Shown: positions 25,076 to 33,091, counted from the stretch's first letter. The stretch: 44,368 nucleotides of DNA from Acidobacteriota bacterium (GCA_003223245.1 QHYI01000120.1:1-44368); one strand, 5' to 3'. Translations and numbers: made by a program. The notes: generated by a model from the sequence alone, not told the origin.

Positions 25076-26215
25076 TCACACATACAGAAGTGCTTGATCC
25101 AGGTCCGCGATGATGTCTTCCACGTCTTCGATTCCTACCGACAGCCGCACCAGCCCTTCGGTGATTCCTACGCGCTCGCGCACTTCTTTAGGCATGGACG
25201 CGTGCGTCATCAGCGCGGGAAGTGAAACTAATGTTTCTACTCCGCCCAGACTCTCCGCCAGCGAGCAAAGCTGCAAATGATTCAGGAACCTGCGCGCCGC
25301 GTCGACCGAGCCCAAATCAAACGAGAGCATCGCCCCGGGTCCTTTTTGCTGCCGCCGCGCCACTTCATGATGAGGGTGCGAAGGCAGTCCCGGATAATAC
25401 ACCTTGCGCACTTTCGGATGCGCGTCCAAATGCCGCGCTACGGTAATCCCGTTCGCGTTGTGCTGCAGCATGCGCACCGCCAACGTCTTGATTCCCCGCG
25501 AGACCAGGAAACAATCCATCGGCGCCAGGCCGGCTCCTGCCGAACGCTGAATAAAGTAGATTTTCTCGGCATCTTCCGGCCGCGTGAGAACCACCGCTCC
25601 GCCCGTTGCATCACTGTGGCCGTTTAGGTATTTCGTCATCGAGTGCACCACGATGTGCGCGCCGTGTTCGATCGGCCGCTGCAAGAAAGGACTCATGAAG
25701 GTGTTATCGACCGCGACAGTAATGTTCCGCTCGCCCGCGACTTTCGAAATGGCTGCAATGTCCGTCACATTCATCGTCGGATTCGTGGGTGTCTCGATAT
25801 AAAGCATCTTGGTGTTCGGGCGCAGCGCCATGCGCACTGCTTCCAGCATCGAGGTGTCGACAAAGCTGAATTCCAGCCCAAAATGCACCAGCAACTGCGT
25901 GGAGAGCCGGAAGACTCCGCCGTACACTGCTTCCGATAGAACCACGTGATCTCCGGGGCGCAGCAGCCGGAAAACCGCATCGATTCCAGCCATCCCCGAG
26001 GTGAAAACGTAAGCACTATGCCCACCCTCGAGCTTTGCCATCGTCCGCTCGAGCGCCTTGCGGTTCGGGTGATTCGTGCGCGCGTAGTCGTATCCCTTGT
26101 TCTTTCCGAGCTCTTCGTTGACATACGTCGAGGTCTGATAAATCGGGGCGACGATCGCGCCGGTGGCGGGATCCGGCTCTTGGCCCACGTGAATGGCATT
26201 GGTGGCAAAACCCAT
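25076..26215 (-). CDS. PLP-dependent transsulfuration enzyme (cystathionine gamma-synthase/lyase family)
   Basis: The 379-residue enzyme belongs to the Cys/Met metabolism PLP family. Conserved marks are YARTNHPNRKALE near 44-56, the FTSGMAGIDAVFRLL segment near 71-85, ETPTNPTMNV near 141-150, the PLP-aspartate VDNTF at 169-173, and the PLP lysine K195 in HSMTKYLNGHSD. Near the end comes SLGGVETLVSLPALMTHASMP. These features do not separate cystathionine gamma-synthase, gamma-lyase and homocysteine synthase, so no symbol is given. AGGAGAG precedes the ATG. A long hairpin-rich leader lies upstream. Confidence 0.9.
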   Translation of the reverse strand: MGFATNAIHVGQEPDPATGAIVAPIYQTSTYVNEELGKNKGYDYARTNHPNRKALERTMAKLEGGHSAYVFTSGMAGIDAVFRLLRPGDHVVLSEAVYGGVFRLSTQLLVHFGLEFSFVDTSMLEAVRMALRPNTKMLYIETPTNPTMNVTDIAAISKVAGERNITVAVDNTFMSPFLQRPIEHGAHIVVHSMTKYLNGHSDATGGAVVLTRPEDAEKIYFIQRSAGAGLAPMDCFLVSRGIKTLAVRMLQHNANGITVARHLDAHPKVRKVYYPGLPSHPHHEVARRQQKGPGAMLSFDLGSVDAARRFLNHLQLCSLAESLGGVETLVSLPALMTHASMPKEVRERVGITEGLVRLSVGIEDVEDIIADLDQALLYV

Positions 26216-26288
26216 GATGCTCTCCTAACTGTTTCTCACACCTTTGTGAGGCAGGCAGCCTGAGGTTGGCTGCTGACCGCCCGCGGGC
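26216..26288 (-). promoter_or_regulatory. Hairpin-rich leader of the transsulfuration gene
   Basis: Going upstream from the ATG, three hairpins follow each other: CTCACA/TGTGAG (26235-26240 with 26245-26250), GCAGCC/GGCTGC (26255-26260 with 26268-26273) and the palindrome GCCCGCGGGC (26279-26288). No known S-box, SAM-II or cobalamin pattern is recognised. Confidence 0.45.
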
Positions 26289-26504
26289 ACTTCCAGCGTT
26301 CAACTGTGCCAGTATTGCGTTCGGAGCAGGTTCTTGAAAACTTACAGGAGCCTCGCAAGTCCGTCAATTAGGCTACCACGGAAATTTCCCGCGATTTCGG
26401 ACCGGGCCAGTCCGGGAAAATTATCGCCGGGCGGCAGTTCTTTGCCACCCAGCATCCAATTTGAGGAGAGACAGGCTTGACCTTTACCCGCCCTTCCCTA
26501 GAGG

Positions 26505-26948
26505 ATGGTGTTCACGCAAATGAGGAACTTCTCGCGAATTCTGCTCCTGTCGTGTGCGCTTCTGCCGGCAGCGCTAACCTTCGTAGGCCAGATCGCGGCG
26601 CAAAACCCGCCGGCTTCGTCGCCCGAGCCAAAGTCTTCTGCGACCAAGCCCGATCCGCAGTCGCGCATCACGATTGAGGTTACCGGAGGCGAAAATGAAA
26701 CACCCGTTGAAAACGCCAGCGTGTACTTCAAATATGTCGAGGAGCATAAGATCAAGAAAAACAAAACGATGGAGTTAAATGTAAAGACCAATCGGGAAGG
26801 TGTCGCGCATGTTCCCGATGCGCCCTTGGGCCGCGTGCTCATCCAAGTTATTGCCGAGGGCTGGAAGAGCTACGGACGCTGGTTCGACATCACCGACCCC
26901 AAACAAAAGATCAAAGTCCATCTTGATCGTCCGCCGAAGTGGTACTGA
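26505..26948 (+). CDS. Small secreted protein with one beta-sandwich-like domain
   Basis: The 147-residue product has a signal peptide (NFSRILLLSCALLPAALTF, cut near IAAQ). A Pro/Ser/Lys linker follows, then one domain with TIEVTGGENETPVENASVYF and NREGVAHVPDAPLGRVLIQV. The pattern (a strand, 'PVENASV', then a turn and 'G-A-P-x-G') is that of a single carboxypeptidase-regulatory-like module. The start may be the ATG at 26505 or at 26520; neither has a well-spaced ribosome-binding site. The nearby operon at 21719-25056 carries longer proteins of the same type. No function is known. Confidence 0.65.
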   Translation: MVFTQMRNFSRILLLSCALLPAALTFVGQIAAQNPPASSPEPKSSATKPDPQSRITIEVTGGENETPVENASVYFKYVEEHKIKKNKTMELNVKTNREGVAHVPDAPLGRVLIQVIAEGWKSYGRWFDITDPKQKIKVHLDRPPKWY

Positions 26949-27409
26949 GCGTACGTTCCTTGGCAGAAAGTTCATCGGGAAGGGATCTGCTCCTGTTTTT
27001 TGTGTTCGCTAAGCCTGTTGTAGAGAGAAATTTGTTCGCTCTGCGACTAATTTACGTCGAATCTGAAGTTTTTGCCTACAACTTTAATTCCGTTTCTTGC
27101 TTTAAATTCCAATTTTGAACATTTTTGAATTCTAGAGAGGTGGTCGTTAACCCTTTGCTTGAGTCGGTGAAGCAGGAAGAGGATTAACTTGCACACAAAT
27201 AGTGCAATACGCGCAAGAATGTTGAACTGCCGGAAGTTACGGCACGCGGGGGGTTGATTTCCACAAACTTATCAACACTTGTGTTGAAAACTTAACAAAT
27301 CCGAAACGTTGTTTTGGATTTTCGGCACGCGGCTTGCTTCGCAAGTGGCCTTGCGCGCTTTGACCCCAACAAAATCAGAGTGTTACAGTGCAATTTTGGT
27401 TTGTAGCTC
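26949..27409. other. AT-rich spacer with several dyads and DnaA-box-like words
   Basis: No gene is supported. The spacer is clearly AT-richer than its surroundings. It holds TTGCAC-acaaata-GTGCAA (27189-27207), TCAACAC-TT-GTGTTGA (27272-27287), the word TTATCAACA (27269-27277, one base off the consensus DnaA box TTATCCACA) and two CGGCACGCGG words (near 27240 and 27323). The permease gene follows. Confidence 0.5.
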
Positions 27410-28528
27410 ATGAACGAGACTTACGAAGGCCCCTTTTCCCTGCTCCAAATGTTCTGGGGCAGTATCACCGCGCGCCCTCTACGCTGTTTTCTCAGCGTGA
27501 TGGCCATTGCGATCCAAGTAATTCTTGTTCTTATGATCGTTGGTCTTACTTCGGGGGTCGTTTCCGAATGGGGAAAACGCGTGGAAGGAGTTGGCGCGGA
27601 CATTCTCGTGCAACCGCCGAACTCTTCGATTTTTTTCGCTTTTTCCAGCGCCGTCATGCCGGAATCGCTCGGCGACCAGATTGCCCAGGTGAGCAGCGTC
27701 GATGAGGTAGCTCCTACCGTTATCCTTACCGAACCCAAGAGCTTAGTGATCGTCTATGGCATTGACTATCAGCGGTTTAACGCTTTGAGCAAAGGATTTA
27801 TCTTTCGCGAAGGCCGGCCCTTCGAAGGCCCGGACGAGGTGATTGCCGACGATGTCATCGCGCAAACGCGCCATTTACATGTCGGCAGCAAGGTCACTCT
27901 CCTGAATCACGAATTCACCGTCAGTGGCATCGTGGCTCACGGCAAAGGCGCGCGTTTTTTCATTCCCATTCGCACCGCACAGGAGATTGCCGGCGCGGAA
28001 AAGCGCGTCTCGATGTTTTACGTTCGCAGCAAAGGCGATACGGAAGCGACGCGCGCGCAACTCGCGAAGTTGTTCCCGCAATACAGCATTCGTTCGCTGG
28101 CCGAATACGTTTCTCTCATGAATTCATCCAATCTGCCGCAGCTTCGGCCCTTCACCCGCACGATGGTGGCCCTCGGTATTGTTATCAGCTTCCTCGTCGT
28201 TCTACTCAACATGCATACGATGGTGATGGAGCGCACGCGCGAGATTGGCATTCTGAAAGCTCTGGGGTTTTCCCGTTTTGACGTCGTGCGCATGCTTCTG
28301 ACCGAGACATTTATCCTTGCGCTCTTCGGAACGGGCCTGGGCATTGGCCTTACCTTTCTTACTCAGGTTATTCTGAAGGAGACTAAGCCCGACCTCCCGG
28401 TCCTCATCACCACGGCCTGGATTCTTTCTGCGACGGCTCTCGCTTTGGTCGGAGCCACCGCTGGTGCGCTTTATCCCGCGTTCCGTGCCGCCACCTACGA
28501 TCCGGTCGTCGCCCTGGCCTACGAATAG
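27410..28528 (+). CDS. FtsX/MacB-like ABC transporter permease
   Basis: The 372-residue protein has the FtsX-family plan: one N-terminal membrane helix (about 25-48), a large extracytoplasmic domain (about 55-240), and three C-terminal helices with the conserved ERTREIGILKALGFSRFDVVRMLL loop between the first two. These permeases normally need an ATPase of the MacB/LolD type, but none is encoded in the window. The protein ends in the common YDPVVALAYE. The start has no ribosome-binding site. The reductase-like gene follows 52 bases later and may be co-transcribed. Confidence 0.88.
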   Translation: MNETYEGPFSLLQMFWGSITARPLRCFLSVMAIAIQVILVLMIVGLTSGVVSEWGKRVEGVGADILVQPPNSSIFFAFSSAVMPESLGDQIAQVSSVDEVAPTVILTEPKSLVIVYGIDYQRFNALSKGFIFREGRPFEGPDEVIADDVIAQTRHLHVGSKVTLLNHEFTVSGIVAHGKGARFFIPIRTAQEIAGAEKRVSMFYVRSKGDTEATRAQLAKLFPQYSIRSLAEYVSLMNSSNLPQLRPFTRTMVALGIVISFLVVLLNMHTMVMERTREIGILKALGFSRFDVVRMLLTETFILALFGTGLGIGLTFLTQVILKETKPDLPVLITTAWILSATALALVGATAGALYPAFRAATYDPVVALAYE

Positions 28529-28580
28529 CGTTCACGTGACGGAACCGCGGGAAACCAAGCATTGCAGGGAAGCAAGGTAG

Positions 28581-29372
28581 ATGGCCATTTCTCCGGACAA
28601 ATATCACCAAGCGCGAATCCTCGATCGCCGCGACGTCTCCCAAGATTTGTGCATCTTGCATGTGGATCCCGGCGGCCCCTTTGCATACCGTGCTGGACAA
28701 TACGCCACGCTCGGCATCGAACGCGACGGCGTTCGAACCGAGCGTCCTTACTCCATGGTCTCTTCGCCTTACGAGGACGCGCTCGAATTTTTTGTCGAGC
28801 TGGTTCCCAGCGGCGGCTTGACTCCAAGTCTTTTCCAGTTGCAGCCCGGTGACTCGCTCCTCTGCCGCAAAATTGCGAAGGGCCGTTTCCTGATCGACCT
28901 GCGCAGCGGCCGCAAAAATCATCTGCTGATTTGCACCGTGACCGGTGTCGCTCCCTTCGTTAGCTACGTGCGCACGATCTATCGTGATTGGAAAAACGGT
29001 GCCGCTCCCTTGCCGGACGAACACAAATTCTTCTGCCTTCAGGGAGCCAGCCGCTCTTTCGAATTCGGTTATCGAGAGGAGCTCGAGCGCTGCGCTTCGG
29101 AAGCGCCTTGGTTCAAATACACTCCTACGGTGAGCCGTCCCTGGGAAGATGCGCGATGGTCCGGCGAAACCGGTCGCGTGGACGATCTCTTGAGGAAGTC
29201 CATCGAAGCTTGGGGGCTGCAGCCGGAAAAGACCACCGCCTACCTCTGCGGTCATCCGAAAATGATTGAAAACTGCCGGGGGATTCTAGAGCGTGCCCGG
29301 TGGAAAAGGGAGGCGATCCTGGAAGAGGCGTATTACCAAGTAGCGGCTCAGGAGGCCGGCGGCTCCGCCTGA
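28581..29372 (+). CDS. Ferredoxin-NADP reductase-like flavoprotein
   Basis: The 263-residue protein has the two-domain build of the ferredoxin reductase family. The FAD domain carries RPYSMVS at 55-61, and the NAD(P) domain begins with TVTGVAPFVSYV near 119-130 and ends with YLCGHPKMIENC at 221-232. These bind FAD and NADPH. The product would pass electrons between NADPH and ferredoxin or flavodoxin in the cytoplasm. AAGG lies shortly before the ATG. The closest match by eye is the bacterial Fpr type. No ferredoxin gene is adjacent. Confidence 0.9.
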   Translation: MAISPDKYHQARILDRRDVSQDLCILHVDPGGPFAYRAGQYATLGIERDGVRTERPYSMVSSPYEDALEFFVELVPSGGLTPSLFQLQPGDSLLCRKIAKGRFLIDLRSGRKNHLLICTVTGVAPFVSYVRTIYRDWKNGAAPLPDEHKFFCLQGASRSFEFGYREELERCASEAPWFKYTPTVSRPWEDARWSGETGRVDDLLRKSIEAWGLQPEKTTAYLCGHPKMIENCRGILERARWKREAILEEAYYQVAAQEAGGSA

Positions 29373-29413
29373 AGGAGGCTCTTCGATCTACCTAGCTCAA
29401 AACTGCGTCTTGG

Positions 29414-29851
29414 TCACGCTGGCGGCGCGCTTTCTTCGATTTGGTCCACTACGTCGTCCAGCGTGCTCAAAGGCACCTGCAGATGCACGTTCCCGTCGGG
29501 ATCCTCTACATCGATCTGCAATTTCCCGTCGTGCGTGCGAATTCGCGCGTGCTGGTCGCCATCCTTGATTTCTACAAAATCCGTGTCAGGGAGTTTCTTC
29601 ATCCCCTTGAACAATGCGTGTGCTGCCGGCAGAAATTCGCGGGCCTGCCCCGCCGCCTCGCGGAAGTGATGCTTCGGGACGAAGTGCATGGCCATCGGCA
29701 CCATCGCCGCCGGCACCCACATGTGAATGTGCGAACCTCCTGTGCGGAATTCATCCACGTCCACGCGAATCACGCCTTCGCGGAAAGTGTACGCGCCTGC
29801 CAAAACGAGCGTTCCACCTAACCCTAAAGCGGCTTTCGCCAGCAGCATCAT
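29414..29851 (-). CDS. Secreted or anchored small protein sharing a domain with its upstream neighbour
   Basis: The start at 29851 has GGGAGGG 5 bases upstream. The 145-residue product begins with a hydrophobic helix (residues 4-21). The rest repeats a pattern also found in the gene upstream: a VP motif (residues 46-47), a helix, EIKDGDQHARIRTHDGKLQIDV near 94-115, then VPLSTLDDVVDQI at 126-138. Acidic turns (KDGD, DPDG) alternate with strands, giving a small alpha/beta unit. No family is recognised. It lies 50 bases after the related gene and is probably in the same operon. Convergent with the reductase gene. Confidence 0.6.
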   Translation of the reverse strand: MMLLAKAALGLGGTLVLAGAYTFREGVIRVDVDEFRTGGSHIHMWVPAAMVPMAMHFVPKHHFREAAGQAREFLPAAHALFKGMKKLPDTDFVEIKDGDQHARIRTHDGKLQIDVEDPDGNVHLQVPLSTLDDVVDQIEESAPPA

Positions 29852-29901
29852 GTTTCCCTCCCGCGCATTTCCGCTCAATATGCGGGCAAACGGCAAACTG
29901 T

Positions 29902-30534
29902 TTACTCCGCGACGCTGTTCGAATCGAGCCAAACCTTCACTGTGTTTTCGCTGTCCTTGACGGAGACCAACTCGGTATCGCCCTGTGCTTCCAGAACGTG
30001 GAGCGCTGCGACCAGGTCTAATTCATCCTTGCCAGCGGAAAGCAAGGCTTCAACCACCTTCATGGGCATCTTGACTTCCACATGCGACTTCTTTGGACCG
30101 TTCTTGTCCACCACATGAATGATCAAATGGTTGCCCTCTTTGGCCACGCGTACATCATTATCATCGCCCTGCACGGTGACGTATTCGCCCTCCTTGGCGG
30201 TGCGGATCGCGTCCATCACGGCGCGTAAATCCACATCGTTCACGTCCGAAGAATCAATCCGGACCTTGCCATTGTGCAGCCGGTCGTGATTCACGGCGGG
30301 TAGCACCTTTTCCGCCAACTCCAGCGGCATGTTCACCCGCACCGTTTCCCGCTTGCCCTGGGTGCAGATTACCCGCACGTGCAGCCAGCGTTCGCCTTTT
30401 TCGGAAGTCGCGGAACTCGCTGGCTGAGAAGCCTTTGCGGCAGTCTGCGCCAAGGCCCCTGCCGGCAAAAGCAGCAAAGCGAACCCTGTGGAAAGCAAGG
30501 ACTTAGGGATAAGCGCTCGATTTACATGGGACAT
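29902..30534 (-). CDS. Secreted protein with two copies of an unrecognised domain
   Basis: The start at 30534 has AGGAGG about 10 bases upstream. The 210-residue product has a signal peptide (to about ALAQ, residue 30) and then two copies of one unit. Unit A, residues 66-141, has VNMPLELAEKVLP, DLRAVMDAIRTA and VTVQGDDNDVRVAKEGNHL. Unit B, residues 153-206, has VKMPMKVVEALLS, DLVAALHVLEAQ and VSVKDSENTVKVW. The 145-residue neighbour downstream holds the same order of motifs. No catalytic motif is visible and I know no name for the domain. It is probably an operon with that neighbour. Confidence 0.62.
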   Translation of the reverse strand: MSHVNRALIPKSLLSTGFALLLLPAGALAQTAAKASQPASSATSEKGERWLHVRVICTQGKRETVRVNMPLELAEKVLPAVNHDRLHNGKVRIDSSDVNDVDLRAVMDAIRTAKEGEYVTVQGDDNDVRVAKEGNHLIIHVVDKNGPKKSHVEVKMPMKVVEALLSAGKDELDLVAALHVLEAQGDTELVSVKDSENTVKVWLDSNSVAE

Positions 30535-30794
30535 GGCGGATTGCCTCCTGGTCAGCTTGGGGGCTGTGGTAGCAGTCTTCGCTTTTTGGCACCACGAGAG
30601 TTCCCGGCTGATGGTTAAAGGTACGAGACAGCCCGACAAAATGTTTCCCCAAAATCGGCCTTTCCTCTTTTCCTTTGGCCCCGGCCAACGTTCCCCACGA
30701 CATTTGCAGCGTTTGCGTGCGCCTGGAATCGCGCTAGCGGGGTGGGCCTCGGTGGGGATCGCTCTGGCTGGCTCGTTTCCATTTTGGATTCCGG
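30535..30794. other. Upstream region of the two-gene secreted-protein operon
   Basis: No gene is supported. The promoter of the minus-strand operon should be here, but no clear -10/-35 pair is seen. Confidence 0.4.
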
Positions 30795-31038
30795 TTTTGC
30801 ACAGCCGTGCGCAGCTTTGCACAGACAAAATTGCAGACTCCCTTGCCAAGAAAAACCTGCGGGTCTACCCTCTCCGCCAGATTGAGCCGGGAAGCCCAAA
30901 AAACTTAACGGCACAATTAAAAGAGGGCGCAGCCGCCGCGAGGCCGTTGCGCCCTCGATTTGTTTTGCCTATTTCGTAGCGCCGGCTTGTCCTGGGCCTG
31001 CCGAAGGGCTTCCAGTTTATCCAGAGCGTCGAAGGGCC
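30795..31038 (+). repeat. Intergenic repeat, copy 1
   Basis: This sequence matches copy 2 (32633-32873) in the same orientation with several small gaps. Shared words include TTGCCAAGAAAAAC, GCCGGGAAGC, AACTTAACGGC, CAATTAAAAGAGGGCGCAGC, CGCGAGGCCGTTGCGCCC and CCTATTTCGTAGCGCCGGC. Copy 1 has about 31 extra bases near 31000. Confidence 0.85.
30843..30966 (+). ncRNA. Candidate small RNA, copy 1, with terminator
   Basis: The core of the repeat ends in a hairpin GAGGGCGCA/TGCGCCCTC (30923-30931 with 30948-30956) followed by ATTTGTTTT, a proper plus-strand terminator. No plus-strand gene lies upstream, so it has no coding transcript to end. An inner stem CTGCGG/CCGCCAG (30857-30862 with 30874-30880) keeps its pairing in copy 2 with different bases. 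This suggests an RNA gene, not a simple repeat. The promoter was not identified. Confidence 0.5.
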
Positions 31039-31138
31039 GGCTCGTTTTCCTCGCTGCCTTGCTGCGCCCGCTGCGGCGTACTCGCGCACCGGTCGCTCGG
31101 CCGTTACCTTACTTCACTCGCGAACCTGAAGTATCCCT

Positions 31139-32353
31139 TCAGACTTTCTCTGCAGCAGCCTCACGCGCAAGGGAGGGCTTCGTTTGTCGTGTTTCCGCCA
31201 GCGGAGCTTCTCGTCCGCGCGCCGTCACCTTCTCCAGCGATTCGATCAGGCTGTTCCGCACCCATAGCGCGCAATCAAAATTGTTCACGGTAGGGCAAAC
31301 ATGGCGCGGAAGCAGGTAGAGCACCTCGCCGACCCGTGGCCCTGCGCCTTCCCCCGCGACCGCCATGGGCAGATGCTCTTCGCTGGGTGCGAGGGGCGTA
31401 AGTTCCGGATGGCCAGCGACCAGGCACGTGGGCACGCCCGCATCGGCAGACACCGCTTTGTGCCCGGCATCGCAGGTAACCACGCCTGTGCGCGGGCGGC
31501 TGACGACTCGGGTTAGTACCAGCACCGCCGGTCGGTAACCGTACTCGGTGGGCAATTGCGCCAGACTCGTCGCATCGTTGTAAACGACGGTCCCGGGCGA
31601 CACGCGGTGCACGAATCCTTTCCCGCGAAAGCCTTGGTAGGCCAGGGAACATGGCAGCGTCGGTGTGCCCGCGGTGACCACTTCTGTCACGCGTGCCCCG
31701 CTGCGCTCAATCTCGCTCACGATTTCCAGCAGGGAATCGTAGCCGGCATGTGCCGCTGCAGTCCTCTCGCGCTCTGCGAGCCCGCCATATTGCCCGTCGT
31801 AGTAGTGCAGGCCGCGGAACTCCAGCCCGGCTTCTCTCAAGCTCCGCACGAGCTTAAGAACCTCGCCTTTGTGGCTCTGCTCGATGCCCGTGCGATTCAT
31901 TCCTGGATTGATGTCTAGAAACACGCCGATGGAGCTGCCTCGCCATTGCCGCACTTGCTCTTCGTTTTCGGCCAAGACGGAAATGCTTACATCGGGAAAC
32001 GCCCCGGCGATTTCTCGCACGCGGCGTGCATTCGCCCCCACGGCCGGATAAGCAAACAACACATCCCTCGCGCCGCTGCGGCACGCGACCAGGAGTTCGA
32101 GCGTCGTCGCGCACTTGAAATTGAGGATGCCGCGTTCGATGAGCATTCGCAACGTGCACTCCAGCTTCGCCGTCTTGATATGTACCCGCCAGCGATTTGT
32201 GTCGCCACCCAGCAATTGCAAAGTCCGCGCAATGTTGGAGGCAATCATTTCCCGATAAAATACGAGCGCAGGTGTAAGCACATCTTCGACGCCCGATACG
32301 CGATACCGTTCGTCCCAAGAAAACCCGTTCAACATGGATTTCTGTGTAGTCAT
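31139..32353 (-). CDS. D-threonine aldolase/D-serine dehydratase-like PLP enzyme
   Basis: The product from the ATG at 32353 has 404 residues. The N-terminal alanine-racemase-like barrel carries a PLP lysine in HIKTAKLE (Lys60), where the family has HVKTHK. FLDINPGMNRTGIE and LHYYDGQYGG follow. The C-terminal domain has EEHLPM and LLPRHVCPTVNNFD, the His and Cys metal ligands of D-threonine aldolases and D-serine dehydratases. These act on D-3-hydroxyamino acids. A TAATAT box ends 10 bases before the start. The gene lies alone between two copies of an intergenic repeat. The exact substrate is not clear. Confidence 0.85.
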   Translation of the reverse strand: MTTQKSMLNGFSWDERYRVSGVEDVLTPALVFYREMIASNIARTLQLLGGDTNRWRVHIKTAKLECTLRMLIERGILNFKCATTLELLVACRSGARDVLFAYPAVGANARRVREIAGAFPDVSISVLAENEEQVRQWRGSSIGVFLDINPGMNRTGIEQSHKGEVLKLVRSLREAGLEFRGLHYYDGQYGGLAERERTAAAHAGYDSLLEIVSEIERSGARVTEVVTAGTPTLPCSLAYQGFRGKGFVHRVSPGTVVYNDATSLAQLPTEYGYRPAVLVLTRVVSRPRTGVVTCDAGHKAVSADAGVPTCLVAGHPELTPLAPSEEHLPMAVAGEGAGPRVGEVLYLLPRHVCPTVNNFDCALWVRNSLIESLEKVTARGREAPLAETRQTKPSLAREAAAEKV

Positions 32354-32363
32354 CGCAGCTTCG

Positions 32364-32369
32364 ATATTA
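32364..32369 (-). promoter_or_regulatory. -10-like box (TAATAT) of the D-threonine aldolase-like gene
   Basis: TAATAT on the minus strand ends 10 bases before the ATG, leaving almost no leader. No -35 box is seen. Confidence 0.35.
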
Positions 32370-32392
32370 GCGCAAACGGCGTCGCACCTCAC

Positions 32393-32632
32393 CCACGCGC
32401 AGCCCTAAAAGTCTAAATCGTGCAAATCTGGGCCTCGCCATTGCTGCGCCGGCGGGCCACCGAATTTCTAGTTTTCTTTTTCGTTTTCTCGCAATTCCGA
32501 TCTTCGAGTTTCCACAGTAATTTCAATTTTGGAATTTCCAAATTCGAATTTCGTTCTCCATTTCCTAATTTCGCTTTTCCATTTTCGCTTTCCGGAATTC
32601 CTCTTCGAACCTCCAACCTCTAACATCTGCCT
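32393..32632. other. Pyrimidine-rich AT tract
   Basis: A low-complexity stretch rich in TTTC and AATTTC words (about 32460-32600) with small inverted parts such as GGAATTTCCAAATTCGAATT. No gene is supported. Confidence 0.45.
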
Positions 32633-32873
32633 TTTTGCACAGCTTTCCACAGTTGAATTTTCAGATTTCTCTTGCCAAGAAAAACGGCTGGGCCTACTCT
32701 CTCGCCCAGATTGCGCCGGGAAGCCTCAAAACTTAACGGCCCAATTAAAAGAGGGCGCAGCGGTCGCGAGGCCGTTGCGCCCCTCGATTTTTTGCCCTCG
32801 CAATCGCGGCCGTCTTCGCGGCTCTTATTTTGCCTATTTCGTAGCGCCGGCTTGTCCTGTGCGTCGAAGGGCC
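32633..32873 (+). repeat. Intergenic repeat, copy 2
   Basis: Same orientation as copy 1 (30795-31038). It has about 34 extra bases just after the terminator, before TTTGCCTATTTCGTAGCG. The two copies lie 1.6 kb apart and bracket the D-threonine aldolase-like gene. Confidence 0.85.
32672..32793 (+). ncRNA. Candidate small RNA, copy 2, with terminator
   Basis: The core repeats copy 1. The stem CTGGGC/GCCCAG (32688-32693 with 32704-32709) is perfect here, where copy 1 has CTGCGG/CCGCCAG. The final hairpin GAGGGCGCA/TGCGCCCCTC (32751-32759 with 32776-32785, one bulge) is followed by six T (32788-32793). The nearest plus-strand gene upstream ends 3.3 kb away. Confidence 0.5.
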
Positions 32874-33016
32874 ACTTTCCTCTTCAGCGCGCCGTAGGCG
32901 CGGCACCCACTGGGACGGCACCATCTCCGCTGCAACCGTCGAGGCCGCTCCCCGCTCTCCGGCCGCCCTTCAGAATTTTGTCATGCTCCTTGGCCTCCTG
33001 GCACCATCCCTCGAGA
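32874..33016. other. Remaining spacer before the ADOP gene
   Basis: No gene or clear element is seen in this part. Confidence 0.4.
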
Positions 33017-33038
33017 ATCTACACTCCCCATTGTAGAT
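33017..33038 (+). promoter_or_regulatory. Dyad ATCTACA-N8-TGTAGAT upstream of the ADOP gene
   Basis: A perfect 7-base dyad with an 8-base centre lies 53 bases before the ATG. GATAAT, a good -10 word, overlaps its right arm. The spacing is like that of PadR-type operators, but no regulator gene is adjacent. Confidence 0.5.
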
Positions 33039-33091
33039 AATCATGGCATGGAAAACCGAATGCTTGCAAAATAGAGTAAGGAGTTGCTGTA

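Noticed and set aside
26949-27409. Chromosome replication origin
   Set aside because: Only one good DnaA-like word and no dnaA, dnaN or gidA gene nearby; kept only as a regulatory spacer.
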